Origin: Oxyruncus cristatus
Taxonomy: Eukaryota; Chordata; Aves; Passeriformes; Cotingidae
DNA: 64,000 nt
NCBI GenBank assembly: GCA_013399855.1
Contig: VXAY01002919.1
Span: 1,012,738 to 1,076,737 of the forward strand
Direction of reading: 5' to 3'
Every line of letters begins with the position of its first letter. Position 1 is the first letter of the stretch. Shown in pieces: positions 1 through 13,146 of this stretch. Position numbers and translations under genes: made by a program. Below the pieces are notes generated by a model. It saw nothing but the letters and a program-made list of their open reading frames with translations. It was not told the origin of the DNA and did no database searches.

Positions 1-3000
1 CAGGGTTGCCCTCATGGCAGGTGCAGCAGCAACCGCTGCGGGAGTGAAACGTTCTTCCCTCCGTGTTTCCAGTAACGTACGCTAGAGCTGGTAGTCTGCT
101 GGGGTTTTTATTTTATTATTATTTGTTAGGCTCAGTAAGAGGGGATCTCATCAACCCTTACAGATATTTATAAGGGATATCAGAGGATGGTGCCACACTC
201 TTTTTAGTGACAGGACTAGGAGCAATGGCCATAAATTAAAATACAACAAGTTCTTCGGGAACATGAGGAAGAACTTCATTACACACTGAGGGTGGCAGAG
301 CACTGGAACAGCTGCCCAGGGAGGGTGTGGAGTCTCCCTCTCTGGAGACATTCCAGACCCACCTGGATGAGTTCCTGTGTCACCTGCTCCAGGTGACCCT
401 GCCTTGGTCTGGATGATCTCCAGAGGTCCCTTCTAACCCTAACAAATCTGTGACTTCTCTAATAGAAAGGCCAAAATATTTTTGAATTTTGGTGTGTGGT
501 GGGTGTGTTTTTGTTGTGTTTTGGTTTTTTTTTTAACATCATGCAATTACTCTTGGTTCTGCTTGCAAATTTGTCATAGTAAAAGCCTCTTGGTGAGAGC
601 AATGTAGATAAAAAGTAACTGCAAAAGCTGCTGTAATGAAAATACTGTGTTGTGAATTATGCTTTTGGAGAGTATGTGCCAAAGAAACCAAAGATGCATG
701 TGCTTACAGGAGTCAGGTCTGTAGTATAAATTCTGGATAGGACTGTCTTAAGAATGGTCAAAACTAATACTAGGAGAGACTTTTCTATACTGGTTAATGC
801 TTCCACTCCACTGTACTTGAATAAGGACTGTAAAAGCTACTGGATTGTAAACTTCTGCAGTGTTATCAATATTTATCAGGCAAGAGTTTGAAACAGTGTG
901 TCCTTATAGGCCAGAGTGTCACTGTGTCAGTTGTAACCGAGAATTAAAGAAAGCTTCTTTTAATGAGGGCTGTAACAGTGTGAAAATGAGCATCAAAATT
1001 CCTGACTTGCAGAGGAAAGCTGTTTGCTAATCTGAAGCTCTTCACTGCTTGCCCTCAGCTGTGTGTGTTGTGGTTTTCAGGAAGGGGCTGGATTTCTTTC
1101 CCTGGCTATCAGTTTTTATTTTGATGTATAATTTAATTAAACTACCTGTTACACTGACTATACTGTGCTTATCTGTGGCCCCAGGTGACAGTGAGCATCC
1201 CCCCTGTTTTTGCTGTTTAATAGTGGTGCTGGTGTGTTCAGTTATGTGATGTCTTATCATTTTGGAGTAGTTGAGTTACTGGCACTGATGTCACTTGGCC
1301 TCGCTGCTGATCCCATAGTTTAGTGGCCTGGCCATAGCTTTTTTTCATATTGGAGGTGCTGTGGGCTTTCTGTTTATTTAAACGAATAATTAAAACTATA
1401 TTTCCCTCAAGATTGTCAGGCATTATGTTCCCCATAATGTCAGTGTTTAGCTTCTCTTAATACAGTTCTTTCTCACTGTAGTAGTGGGACTCTGCTGTGT
1501 TCAGTGGATCCAGCAGCAGCCAGGCAGCTTTTATCCTGAAAATAGACCACTGGAAGCTTCCAAATGCAAAGATTCCTCAGTGTCTGTCTGCTGTTAGGGA
1601 ACGGCTTCAAGCAGGCAGATACTCTGAATTAAAACTACCACGTGTGAGGGGGTTTTAAGTGGTATCTAAAATCAGAAATGCTTAAAAATAAGATACCTTT
1701 TACAACCAAAAATTCTTAGAAACATCCATAGGGAAATATTACCGACAGCTCAGTGGCATAAAATTCTTGTTTAGCTCCAGCTTGGAATCTCTGGTCCCGC
1801 CAGAACAAAGATCCTGTGTGTGATTTGTGTGCTCACTGCAGCGAGTGAAGCAGTGCCTGTACTCGAGAGCTCAGTATTGAGCAAGCTCATGCCCTTCATT
1901 TCCGAGTCTTGCAGAAAACCTTATTCCAAGAACCATTTTGGTTGACTTCCCAAAACAAGTGATACCACCCTGCTCTTCCTGGTTTCCCTGGCTGGAAGAG
2001 GGAAAAAAAAAAAATCAGGGCCTTTACTGTTTGTAAAGGCTACAGCAGCACTGTGAAAACTTGTATTTCAGGTCCTAAGACTATTGTATGGAGTGAGTGT
2101 TAAGCAATCGACTCTTTCCTTGCTCCGTGAGTAATTCTGCTGTTAGACCAGGCTGTTGGGAAGGTCACCCACCTCCAGTGACGAGCTCTGGAGACCAAAC
2201 TAGTAATAATCTGGTTAATCACTGGGGCTGCACTAAAGAACTGTGTGTATTTATCATGACACCATAGAGCAGCAGCGTAAGGTGTGTTTTCCTTGTAACT
2301 TCAAGTGTTACAAGAGAAGGATACCAATTTGCAGCCCAGGAAAGGAAAAGGGAGTTTTGTTAGCACAAAGGCCCGTGCTGAGGGGAAAACTGCAACTTTA
2401 GCTGCTACACCTTCTGGTTGGGTGTTGCCTTCAGCAGCAGGCTGTTCTGATCCCTGTGGCTATCCTGGTAACATGGAGATTTATGGGCATTGTTGGATGA
2501 AATAGTTCTTTGATTCTGGCACATTAAAATCTTGTCTTGGCAATCGAGTTTTTAACAGCTGGAGCATCAGGTTTTCTGACTACCTCTGTCACCTGCTAAA
2601 TGTAATTTGAATTAGTTTTTATTCTTGAAAGATAAGCAGCATAAACTATTACGTTTTGCCTAACAGAGCTACTTCTTTACGTGTGACCTCTCATGCTTTT
2701 ACAGGGTGATTAACCTTAAAGAAAACCCCACAACAGCCTCTTAATTTCTATCTCTGCATTAACTAAGTAGCTAACTATAAAACTAGCAGAAGATAGCTGA
2801 AGCTGTGGATGTAATAATCTGGTTCCTTTAATTCAAAAGATCAACAGTCTAAGATTTAAGTATTTTTACCTCTAAATGTCAGTAACATTTGTTACTTCTT
2901 CAGCTGTACCGTTTGCTTCTATATCACGTGTCCAAAATCAGGGAAGTGCTCTGTAATGAAAGTCTTGACATCTAAATGTTACACACACTTGTTTGTCCTC

Positions 3001-3322
3001 TTCCTCTGCATGGCGCTGCCTTAAATGTCAGAAGTTATTAATGTACTTAATTATAGATGTTCTGAAATACAGACTCCTTTAAAAGGCATTCTAATAAATC
3101 TGTTTAAAAATGGAAATATTTCTAAAATATTAAGCTTGAATCTTTGTCTGTGTAGTACTAGAAATACTGTACTTTTGGTTGTCTAATTGAGTCAAAAGTC
3201 AGGGTATCACTACTGGTCAGACTCCGTGAGAATAGATCTCTTCAAGTGAGGGGGCTGAATTCTTTTGGGGTGAATATGCTGCAGCTGCAGAGCTCTAATC
3301 TTCCCTTTATTGTTGCTGCCAG
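1..3322 (+). other. RSBN1: RSBN1 intron upstream of the first visible exon (partial)
   Basis: No coding exon can be supported here; open frames are short and lack splice context. A CR1 fragment lies at about 140-455. The rest is AT-rich unique-looking sequence with short homopolymer tracts. The 3' end is a normal acceptor, pyrimidine-rich sequence then AG at 3321-3322. The first RSBN1 coding exon must be further left. Confidence 0.7.
140..455 (+). repeat. CR1 LINE 3' fragment
   Basis: Matches the 3' end of avian CR1 elements in sense orientation: the stretch from 'ggggatctcatcaaccctta', through a region with 'aggaagaactt' and 'cactggaacag', to 'gatgatctccagaggtccct' and the terminal 'tctgtga'. 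It is moderately diverged and truncated at the 5' end, as most CR1 copies are. It lies in the RSBN1 intron. Confidence 0.85.
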
Positions 3323-3993
3323 AAACTCCAGACGAAAATGGCAAAACCCAGCGAGCTGACAGTCTTATTATGAAGAAGATAAAGAAAAAAAAGAAAAAGA
3401 AACACCGGGAAGATGTGAGGGGGAAACGCCTGAAGATGTACAACAAAGAAGTGCAGACCGTGTGCGCTGGGCTCACTCGCATCGACAAAGAGACTCTGTC
3501 TCAAGGACAGTGTGACAGCTTGGAAATGAACAAGGAATCCTTCAGGTACCTGAAGGATGAGCAGCTCTGCAGACTGAATTTGGGGATGCAGGAGTATCGG
3601 ATACCCCAGGGAGTACAAACACCGTTTGTGACACACCAGGAGCACTCTGTTCGCAGCAGCTTCCTGAAAACTGGCACTAAATTTAGTAACTTCATCCACG
3701 AGGAACACCAGTCCAATGGAGGTGCTCTGGTCCTGCATGCCTACATGGATGAACTCTCATTTTTGTCTCCAGTGGAGATGGAGAGATTTGCAGAAGAGTT
3801 TCTTGCGTTGTCGTTCAGTGAAAATGATAAAAATGCAGCTTACTATGCCTTAGCCATAGTACACGGAGCAGCTGCTTATTTACCAGACTTCCTGGATTAC
3901 TTTGCTTTTAACTTTCCTAACACTCCAGTGAAAATGGAAATTTTGGGCAAGAAGGACATTGAAACAACAACAATTTCAAATTTTCATTCTCAG
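3323..3993 (+). CDS. RSBN1: RSBN1 coding exon A (basic region and start of conserved core)
   Basis: 671 bp, acceptor AG at 3321-3322 and donor CAG|GTAAGA after 3993. It begins after the first base of a codon and ends on a codon boundary. It encodes a lysine run ([13 protein letters not shown]), probably a nuclear localisation signal, then the conserved RSBN1 core with motifs [36 protein letters not shown] and [14 protein letters not shown]. The minus-strand open frames over the same bases are shadows. Confidence 0.92.
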
Positions 3994-6900
3994 GTAAGAA
4001 CTGTTTAAAGGCATAAAAGTTGCACAGCACCTAGATTTGATTCATCTCATTAATCCAGAGCAGGGATGTCTTAAAATACGTGAGTCACAAATTCATGTTA
4101 TAAGCAGATGAAAAAGATGTGGGGACTGTGCTGTTTATTCCTGTTTCTGCTTAAAAGCTTACTGGTAGTTGATGATTCACACCTCAGACACTGCTATCTG
4201 TGACCTGAGGAAAGATCTGCACTGATCGTCTCCTTCTTCCAAACGTGGGAAAACACTGAGATTGTTCAAAACAACAGCCAAGTCTGTATCAAGAGTTGCA
4301 AAGACTGCAAATGCAAACACTTTTTTCTTTTTTTTTATTCAAGAGATCTGGATTTATTTTTTTTTTTTGCAATGACATTACTTTTCAGGTTTCAGTATAT
4401 CGTTCACAATTTTTTTTTAAACATCTTAGTTCTATCAGCAGCTGATGTTGGGTGTTTAGACTTCCTAACTTGGAAGTGGTTAGAGTATCTTTTTAATTCC
4501 CTTGGAAAATGACTTTCATTTTATGTATTACCCTGGTTTCCATAGTAGGCTTAAGCTAGTTTAGATTCTGAAACTGTATCTCCATGTATCTTAAATGGAT
4601 GCAACAGTAAAAACTAAGCTAATTTCAAGATTACCATGTGAAAACCCGTTGGATTTCAGTCTTGTGAGCAAACTCAGAAATATCTGTGAACTTTCCACAA
4701 GATTGGAATTTAGATAAATTTATTTTAGATGGAATGAAGTTTCTTTCTGTTTAGTTTGAGAATGGATTCAAACCGCTGATTACTCTTAAAGTCGTTATTC
4801 AACGCAATAATTACATTTACTGGTTCACCTGCTGGAAGGATCAGTCTGAAACTCTGTAGTGAAGTGCACTTCACTGCTATTGGAACAGACCTTTAGCAAC
4901 AGGTTTTGAAATGTTAATGCTTGTGAATGGGCTGTCTGGATCTCTCCAGAGTTTAACAAATGCTTATAAGCAAGATTTGCATTGGAAAAATAATTCCTGC
5001 TTTACAGAAAGTTACTGCGTGGTCACTGTGGAGTCTTGAATACCATTAAATAATTCTGACACTTGGCTTATGAATTTGTTTGACAATGAATAGCTGCTGC
5101 TGCACTTATTTTAACCGGCCTCTGTTTCTTGGTCTGAGTAACTCTTGGTGCTGACAGAGCTGTCTCAGAGGGCAGAGTACCCTAAAAAAACAATCTCTGC
5201 TATGGGCAGGAGCACTTGTGCACTGTACACACCTGAGTGCTGCAGATGTGAAACCTGTCCACAGGTTGGGCTTTAAAGTCTCCGGGATTAGTGATATGTC
5301 TGTGTTATTTGGTGTCATGATTGCATTCTAACTCAAGTGTGGGTGGTGACCCCTAAAATGGCTTAACAGAGCCACTGGGATATTTAACAATTGCGTTTTT
5401 CCTGGGTGAATGTCCTGTGAACGTGAATCCTGGTACTATAAATACACGTGAGGAATGTATGGTAATAAATAAGAAGCTTTGTTGGGTTATAATCTGCGCT
5501 GGTACTTCAATTAATTCTATTTTAAGTACTGTCTAAACTTGATTAAGATTGAGTCATGACATAAGGTTCGGTTGGTCTAAACCACTTCTCTAAACCCAGC
5601 TCCAGCATGACCTGGTTAATCCTCTCTGGCTGAAGTATGTTATTGCAGTTCACTCTGAGCAAACAGCTCAGGAGCTGTCACAGGCAGCTGAAAAGGGGCT
5701 CTGCAGGGAATACACATGGTGGTTAAGTTTAAGGAAGCGCTTAACTTGTGGTGGGTTCACCCAAGTTTTGCAGGCTGGCTTATCTTGAAACGGAGAAGGC
5801 CACAATGCTTGAGAGAGCCAGGGGAGGATCAACCTGCCTGTTGTGCTGCTGCTCCTTGGCAGCACTGCTGAGGAATGAACAGACCGGCCAAGCTTCACTT
5901 CTGACCTTTCTGGATGAGAACTGTGCAGTACAGAAGCACTTTGTAGTCGTGCTTTTGCAGATTAAGCATGTTACACTCTTGTGTGCCGTAACACTGATTA
6001 TTTTTAATTGGAGACAACGAAGTCACCTCCATTCTGGGTTCCTTCTCTGTGCATGAGCTTGTTTGCTGCACTGACCCATCCTGTGGTGAGGGGATTTTGA
6101 GCGTTAGGTAGTTTCGAGTCCTGGAAACTCAGTCTCAAGAAATGAAGATTCGATCTGTAAACTGCGAGTTAATGTGACCTTTGGCGTACACAACATGGAG
6201 CTGTTCTGTGTACCTTTTCAGAGAAACTGAATTCTAGTAGGAAGTGTCTCCAGTTCAAAATAAGGACTTTAATCTGGAAGAACTGATAAAAGTCTGGTGA
6301 TAATTAACTGCCTTGCCAGGGGAATTCCTTTGTTCTCAGGGCAGTGAGTTTATAACAAGCACTCCAGTGTGTGTTTGGAGCATAAATGTTTGTTTTCAGT
6401 ATCTTAAAATAATTAAGCTTAAATGTCTTCTGGATTTTTTTTTGCTTGCATCCGCTCCCATTGGTTCTACTACTTTAGTACTGAAGCTAAGCTTTAGTTT
6501 GGAGCTGTTCACAAGCTTTAAAGACTCAAATCACTGAGCAGTAATTTGTAAGCTTTCTTCACACAGGGGCACAATTTAATTTGGAAGCTCTTAGCAGTGC
6601 AGCTAGAATGAACTCTCATTTTCCTTATCACTTGCTTCAGTACAACTGCTTCTAGTTCTACTCAGTGAATTGGAATATATTTAGACTTAAAAAAAAACAC
6701 TTCTTTTTTTTCCCCCCAAGAAAAAAATGATCAGCTGCCTGTTGAATTCTCTCTCTGATCCAAAGGAGAGTTAAACTGTCACAGAGGAGTGGCGGTGCTG
6801 GGAAGAGGCCAGGAAAGAGCTGGGGAAGTAGGTTTTGCATAAGCTGTTGTTCCTTCTGGGAAGAAGGCGGGAGAAGCAGCCAACAGGTGATAATTGGGGA

Positions 6901-9900
6901 AGGTTTCCTACTCCTGCTGTCAGAAAAGGCTCCTCTTTTCCTGACAGCTTTGGTTAATGAACCACATCACAGTTTGGTTTCTCTCCCCCACGTGAACTTC
7001 TCTTATTCTGGAATGGCAATTTACTTTTTTAGCAGAAGCTGCCAAAGTGTGAAGGGGAGAAATTGTGCATCTGTACTGCAAACATATCTGGTTTGTCCCT
7101 GGAGCCACATAACCCGTGCCCAGTGGTCTGGCTGCAGTATGTCACGTTGTAGGCAGACATGTCACCCCCCATCTTGTGCTCCTGCTTTCTTCCTTGTAGC
7201 CAAGTGTCTGTGTGGTTGGTTTTCTAGCTGACTTGGCACGTTGAAATATTGGCACTGTCAACTCATTCGTGCTTTTCTTGCAACTGGAGAGAAACTTCTG
7301 AGACTTAACCTCATTTGTCTCCAGCTGATGCCTCATCTGTGTGTCCTCTTCTCACCCTTTGGGGTTTTGCTGCTCACTTAACCCTTGGAGAGGGAGGGCA
7401 GGGGCTGGGGTGGCTCAGGGACATGCAAATAAATACCAGCTCTGTGACCAGGACAGGAAACACTGGCGCTGTCTGTTCCTGTTGTCACCCAAGTGTGGGG
7501 AACACTGATAGGCACATCATGCAGCTGCAAGAAAATGTCTCCCTGAGCACCGAAGAGCTAATTTTAAACCTGCCTATAACTCCCTGTCAGTGGGGAGTGT
7601 GTGGAGCAGGGGATACACAGGGTAGTGTGGCATTTGAAAGGGCACAGCGGTCTTACTGGGCCCCATGGTCCTTACACAACAGTAATTCTGGTTTTAATTC
7701 TCAAGTGTATGTATTTCATTTCTGTTAAAAATTACCATAACATTGAAATCCAGTATTTCCCTGAGGTATTTCTACTGTCCCCTTTATAACTCTTGAATTC
7801 TTCTGGGTATTTTTCATTGTGTTCCAGTGCATTAAACCTCCCAACTGAAAGCTTCCAGTTTTTCATTTCCTTTGAAAACATTACAGGGAAAAACTGCATA
7901 TGGAATCATAATTCTCTTTACCTTGTGACGAACACCTGTGAAATACTAGTGACTCTCAACAGGTGGTTTCAGGAGAGCAGATCTCATCTGGAAGTGGTCA
8001 GTCTCCACTTACATAAACAGTGCCAGGCAGTTAAACTTTGCGGACTTAAGGACCAGAACATTTCAGTCCTTAGTTCCCCTCTAGGTGCTCAGAACTGGAA
8101 TACTGCTGTGGTGTTCCAGTGCTCCTGCTCTGAACTGCATTCAGTGAGTAGAGTGAGCTAAACTCCTTTAATTAAGTAGCTAAATATCTATGGCTGCTGC
8201 TAGAGAATAAAATTGCAGCAGTAACTCTATTTTTCCCTAATTAGTCCCTCCTAATTTACCTTTAGCAACCTCATGGAGTAATTTGATAACATCTGGTTTG
8301 TTGACTAAACATGCAAAACTGAAACTAAACTTCAAACTAAACTGCTGCATCCACGTATCTATAAATGGAGTTAGTTATAAAAGGCATCACACATTTTGAA
8401 CATGACTAAAATAGCCAGTTTAGCAGTGATGCTCTGTTCCCTGTGCCACCACTCAGCCGTGGAGAACAGCTGGAGGTTTTTCACCACTGGAAGCACTCAA
8501 ACACAGAGGGAAGCTTGGGGCTCAAACACAACTGAGCTTGCAAAACAGACTAATTATGGCAACATTTCTGCTCTATAACATCAAATACCTGTGGGTCTCT
8601 ACATCAAACCTGCTCTGTGGCCATACGGGATTTACAGCTGCAGTCCATAGGCTGAGGCTGGAGAACACTGGAGTCTTGCCAGGGGTTCTCCTCTAGGAAC
8701 AGGAAATTGGTAAGAAAAATTTCCCGATACCCTTGGAAAGTGGGACAGAGTCTGTGCTCCAGAGGATGTCCAAGGGCTGTAAGTGAGATTGAAGTGTTTC
8801 TGGCCACAGCACTGACAGCAGATTCTACTGCTGATGGTTATCCTGAAGTTGTTTTTCATGAGCACTGGCTTTCTGGCTAAACCTCTCGTTTCCTCAGTCT
8901 CTTGTCCAGTTTTGTGTATACATTATAACAACATTACCAGGGCCACTGCATGAGGGAAACTGAGATTTTTCACCACAGTCCCAGGGAAAGGACCTCTGGG
9001 ACAAGACTGGAATGAAGAATCTGCATATTCCAGGAGCATCCGTTTTGAAATGTAGAAACACCAGTCACCTGCACAAAATAGTGGAGAGTCAAAGCTTCCT
9101 GGTGAAAGACTGAGTCACAAGGAAACTTTGTGTGGTTGTTTTCTCAAGTCAGCCTGGAAGTGTTGAATTGTTCCTGAATTAGTCAAATACTAACTTGCTG
9201 TTATTCCAACTTGAGAAGGATTTCCTGTCAGGAGCGCAGGCAGGAGTTGTTTCTCTTGGGATGCCCTGTGGGCACGTGTTCTAAACAATCCCTGTGCGTA
9301 TTCCCAAAGGCACAGCTACTGAAATGGAGGTGGATGAGTCCAGCTGTGGCCTAGGGTCTTGTGTTAGTCAGTTTGACTCTCCTGTAGCAGAACTCAAGCC
9401 ATGGTGTTGTTTCCTCTCTGGGCTCCCAGGTCAATCGGACGTACTGCTGTGGCACCTACAGAGCAGGACCCATGCGGCAGATCAGCCTGGTCGGAGCAGT
9501 GGATGAAGAAGTTGGGGACTACTTCCCAGAATTTCTAGATATGTTGGAAGAATCTCCGTTTCTTAGAGTAAGCAGCAACTTGCAGTTTGTTCAGAGCACT
9601 GCAGATATTGAAGCAATTACTAGGTTTCACATATTTCAAAGTAATTAGAGAACAGAAAGGTGTTTTCTTTGTTGATGTGCATATTTGGGCTACTGAGGTT
9701 CATTCTTTCCTGTGTCCAGTTGAGAGGTATGGAATGAGGTAGTTACAACTGTGTGAATAATTAAAAAAATGTAGTTTATCATATATATGCACTGCACAGT
9801 CCTCTGCTTCCCTGAAAACTGAATTTGATAAAGTTAATTCAGAATATATTTTACCTCTCAAAACTTACTTAGTTTCTGTGCAATTCTTTTGACAGCGAAT

Positions 9901-12900
9901 CTGAACCAGTTTTACCAAAGGCATCATTCAATTTTTCTATCTCACCCAGTGTTTTGTGTTATGTGTGTTTTGTGGGTTGTTTTGTTTCTCCTGTCTTTTT
10001 AGATGACTCTGCCCTGGGGGACTCTTTCTAGTCTCAGACTTCAGTGCAGGTCCCAGAGCGACGACGGGCCCATCATGTGGGTGAGACCAGGAGAGCAGAT
10101 GATCCCCACAGCTGATATGCCAAAATCACCCTTCAAACGGCGCCGGTAAGGCTTGGTTTGCCTCAAGTGAGGGAAGAAAACCATTGCAGTTGTGCCTGTG
10201 TTGGATCTGAGAACAAAAGCAAAGTACTTGATGTGTAACTGGTTCTTCAGATGACTAATTCAGATTTAAGCTTCACTTTCACTTTTGTTTCAAATTGGCT
10301 CAGCTGGTAAAACAAATGTTGCTTGTGATGGTTATCTTCTTTCACCACTTTTATGTCCTGGATCAGTGGTTTCTTAAGATTAAAAACCTCTTTTGTTATC
10401 CTTCAGGAGGCTTATTTTATTCTTCTTAATTCTGTGGTGAGGGCAGCTCTGAAACAGCAGAGATCCTTACATTGCTCATGTTGCATTTTAATGTAATGTT
10501 AATGCTGAAGCACTTGTAGTACTGTCTGCCTGCTCAGGAAATATTGGGGTATATACTTACTTGTTTCTCAGAAAAAGAACAAATTTTAGGACACTTGGAA
10601 GCATATTTTACTTGTCGTTTCAGGGAGGATTTTTTGATGTACTCCCAAATAACTGAAGTTCAGGTTCTATTAAGAAAGCTCTATTTTACATGCCACTAAA
10701 TTCCTGGAGGAATTCTTCCAGCATGAGTGATTGGATTTGATTGATCCCATAACCTGAATTGTACTTTGCTGGTTTTATTCAGCAAAAGGTTGAAACAAAA
10801 CCGAGAAGAAATTGGGGGGAAGCGCTTTGTTCTTTTGAAGCCTTCAGCACACGTTTCCGGTTACTTTAACACAAATATTTATTTCTGAGTAGTCTGAAAC
10901 GTTTTCAGCGCGCATTTTTATGACGTTATAGGTCAATGAACGAGATAAAGAACCTGCAGTACCTACCTCGGACCAGCGAGCCCCGCGAGGTCCTGTTTGA
11001 GGACAGGACGAGAGCTCACGCTGACCACGTGGGGCAAGGCTTTGACTGGCAGAGCACGGCTGCTGTCGGTGTCCTGAAGGCTGTGCAGTTTGGGGAATGG
11101 TAAGTGCTGCTGGAATGCAGCTGTTCTACACCTTCTCTTTAGGGGGAAAAAAAAAAAAAAAAAAAGAAGGAATAACTTGGAAAACAAGCCTAATCAGAAA
11201 TCTGATTTTTATCTAAGAAGGTAAAAGCTGCCTAGTGCTGAAAATCACAAGCTGCATACCTGCTCTTTTCCCCTCTTGAAGCGTTAAAAGATTGCAGAAT
11301 ATTTTAGTCATATATAAAAGCCTTAAAATACCATGCCTGGACCATCATCCCTGATAGTTCATTTCCTGAGCAGGTATATTAATTCCAGCCTCTGTAACAG
11401 TAATCTAAGAACTCAGTGTAATTAATTTCATAGCTGCAGAGCCTTGTCAGGTCATGTACCCAGGATATTGCAGAGAAACTAGACTTGCATCACTGTAATT
11501 GCTAGAAATTACAGTGGGAATTGAATTGCATCATTAGCAATATCATTAGGTTTTTGTGTGAATAAAAGGTGCCAGGACTTCTTTCACTCTGGTGCACGGC
11601 CTGCTGAATGAAATGCAGCTCCTCGTTGCTTCAGCTGCAGAGTTAACTTTGTTATTTCACATTTTTCCTTTAATGCAGAATTATTCAGTCCAGTTATAAA
11701 GTGGAAGAATTGAGGCAAATTGTGGTTCGTAGAACACAGAGAACTTTGGTAGTGGCATTTTGAACCTAGTTCTTGATCATTTTGGTATATTGTCCCTGAA
11801 AACATCACTTCTGGTGTGAAGGCAGCAAGAAAAAAGTGGGGGAAAAAAGAGAAATCTGTGAATTGTACCTCGTTTTCAAAATTGAGAAGTGATGAGACTT
11901 TGTGCACAGTGTGGAACTGAGGAAGGTTGTTGGGTCAGTGAAACTTTCTGCTGGAAAGAATTCTTATAATTCAAATTCTCTAAAAATTCCTGGAATTCTC
12001 ATCTTTTCTAGGAGTGACCAGCCTCGTATAACCAAAGATGTGGTTTGTTTTCATGCTGAAGACTTCACTGATGTTGTGCAGAGACTTCAGCTGGACCTAC
12101 ATGAACCTCCAGTGTCACAGGTATTGGATCTTCCCTCGTGACAGCTCATTTCTAGTGTTTTGGGAGTAGTCTCTGGCACATCTCAGGTTCTCTCTATAGT
12201 CAGGCCTTTTGTATCCCCAGTGGCCCTCAGTTCTCACTCCCTTGGGGCAATTTCCTCGTGTTCCAGGATAGAATAGTTCATTTGGAAGAGACCTCTTTCT
12301 TTTCATTTCCCCCAAGCTGGGATTTATGCTGTGAGTCACAGTTTATGTGCTGTAGAAACAATCTGTTGATTAAGAAGTCATGTGTGCCTGTTCCTGGTTT
12401 TTCCTAATGTCTGATGTTGTCCTAAGAGGTGGAGACTTCTCAGCTCAGTCCTGTCAGCCCAAACAGTGCAGCCCATGTCCACACCTACTGTTTTCAACTA
12501 TAACTAGAGAATCCTCATCATTCTGCTCTCCTAAGATGTGCACGTTGGCTAAATAGCGTTTTAAATTTTTACCCGTGAAACAGGGCCATTCTGATTTAGG
12601 CATGAATTAAGTTGAAAACAGGAGGATACTTGAACTGTTTGAAGAGTCTACCACTAACTTTCCCATCTCTCCTTCTCCCAGTGTGTTCAGTGGGTGGACG
12701 AAGCCAAACTAAACCAAATGAGACGGGAAGGCATTCGCTATGCTAGAATTCAGTTGTGTGACAATGACATCTACTTCATCCCTAGAAATGTCATTCATCA
12801 GTTCAAAACAGTGTCAGCAGTCTGCAGCTTAGCCTGGCACATCAGACTTAAACAGTATCACCCCGTGGTGGGGGAGAATTCTCCAAATGCAGACAGCAAT

Positions 12901-13146
12901 TCAAGCCTCAACAGTAATATTCCTGGAAAGACAGAGGCAGAAGGTGAACCCCAAGGTGTGAGTGTAAAAATAGAGGCTGAAGACCCAGGTATAGAAGTTC
13001 AGCTTACCCCAGGGGTGCTCTCCTCCTCTGCTTCTTCAATATCAGGACTTGTGCAACCAGATCAGGTGGCCCAGCCCCTTCCAGGTTTTAAAAGAGAGTC
13101 TGATCAGCAACACAATCCACAGGATCATGCAGGCTCTTCTGTGTGA
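3323..13146 (+). CDS. RSBN1: RSBN1 (round spermatid basic protein 1), 3' six coding exons, 5' end outside window
   Basis: Spliced CDS: 3323-3993, 9430-9567, 10003-10145, 10932-11099, 12012-12120, 12682-13146. All five introns are GT-AG and the joined frame stays open for about 563 residues to a TGA at 13144-13146. The known human protein is about 802 residues, so roughly 240 N-terminal residues (the large first coding exon) lie upstream. RSBN1 and its worm homologue DPY-21 are JmjC-family H4K20me2 demethylases of the nucleus. Visible here are a lysine-rich stretch near the start and a JmjC-like core with His-Ala-Glu at 12052-12060 and a second His at 12796-12798. The paralogue RSBN1L is less likely because the neighbours are PHTF1 and MAGI3 and no TMEM60 is seen. 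The metal-ligand assignment is inference. Confidence 0.9.
3994..9429 (+). other. RSBN1: RSBN1 intron, 5.4 kb
   Basis: Longest complete RSBN1 intron in the window. It holds AT-rich sequence with T-runs (around 4320-4370 and 6690-6715). I see no RNA gene, clear transposon or supported exon; open frames of 60-140 codons lack splice context and recognisable motifs. Confidence 0.65.
9430..9567 (+). CDS. RSBN1: RSBN1 coding exon B
   Basis: 138 bp, 46 whole codons, beginning [17 protein letters not shown] and ending LEESPFLR. Acceptor CCCAG at 9425-9429, donor AGA|GTAAGC after 9567. Phase 0 at both ends. Strongly conserved RSBN1-family sequence; part of the fold leading into the JmjC-like domain. 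Confidence 0.92.
10003..10145 (+). CDS. RSBN1: RSBN1 coding exon C
   Basis: 143 bp, acceptor TTTTTAG before 10003, donor CG|GTAAGG after 10145. It encodes [20 protein letters not shown] and [20 protein letters not shown], followed by the basic KSPFKRRR, whose last Arg codon is split with the next exon. The separating intron upstream is only 435 bp. Confidence 0.92.
10932..11099 (+). CDS. RSBN1: RSBN1 coding exon D
   Basis: 168 bp, acceptor ATAG before 10932, donor TG|GTAAGT after 11099. It completes the split Arg codon, then reads [19 protein letters not shown] and continues to AVQFGEW, whose Trp codon is split. An A-rich run follows in the intron at about 11145-11165. Confidence 0.92.
12012..12120 (+). 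CDS. RSBN1: RSBN1 coding exon E (candidate HxE of JmjC core)
   Basis: 109 bp, acceptor CTAG before 12012, donor CAG|GTATTG after 12120. It encodes [18 protein letters not shown], then [18 protein letters not shown]. His-Ala-Glu at 12052-12060 is the best candidate for the HxD/E pair that binds Fe(II) in JmjC oxygenases. That assignment is my inference from motif and spacing to the next exon. Confidence 0.9.
12682..13146 (+). CDS. RSBN1: RSBN1 terminal coding exon with stop
   Basis: 465 bp including TGA at 13144-13146; acceptor CTCCCAG before 12682. It starts [20 protein letters not shown] and holds the conserved block with [20 protein letters not shown], whose His at 12796-12798 fits the distal JmjC metal ligand, about 61 residues after the HxE candidate. 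The remaining tail of about 95 residues is Ser/Glu/Pro-rich and probably disordered, ending QDHAGSSV. Confidence 0.93.
   Translation, partial: CVQWVDEAKLNQMRREGIRYARIQLCDNDIYFIPRNVIHQFKTVSAVCSLAWHIRLKQYHPVVGENSPNADSNSSLNSNIPGKTEAEGEPQGVSVKIEAEDPGIEVQLTPGVLSSSASSISGLVQPDQVAQPLPGFKRESDQQHNPQDHAGSSV

Noticed and set aside
3307..3738. Minus-strand open frame of 143 codons over the first RSBN1 exon
   Set aside because: Mirror of the lysine-rich plus-strand exon; its poly-Phe is the complement of the poly-Lys codons.
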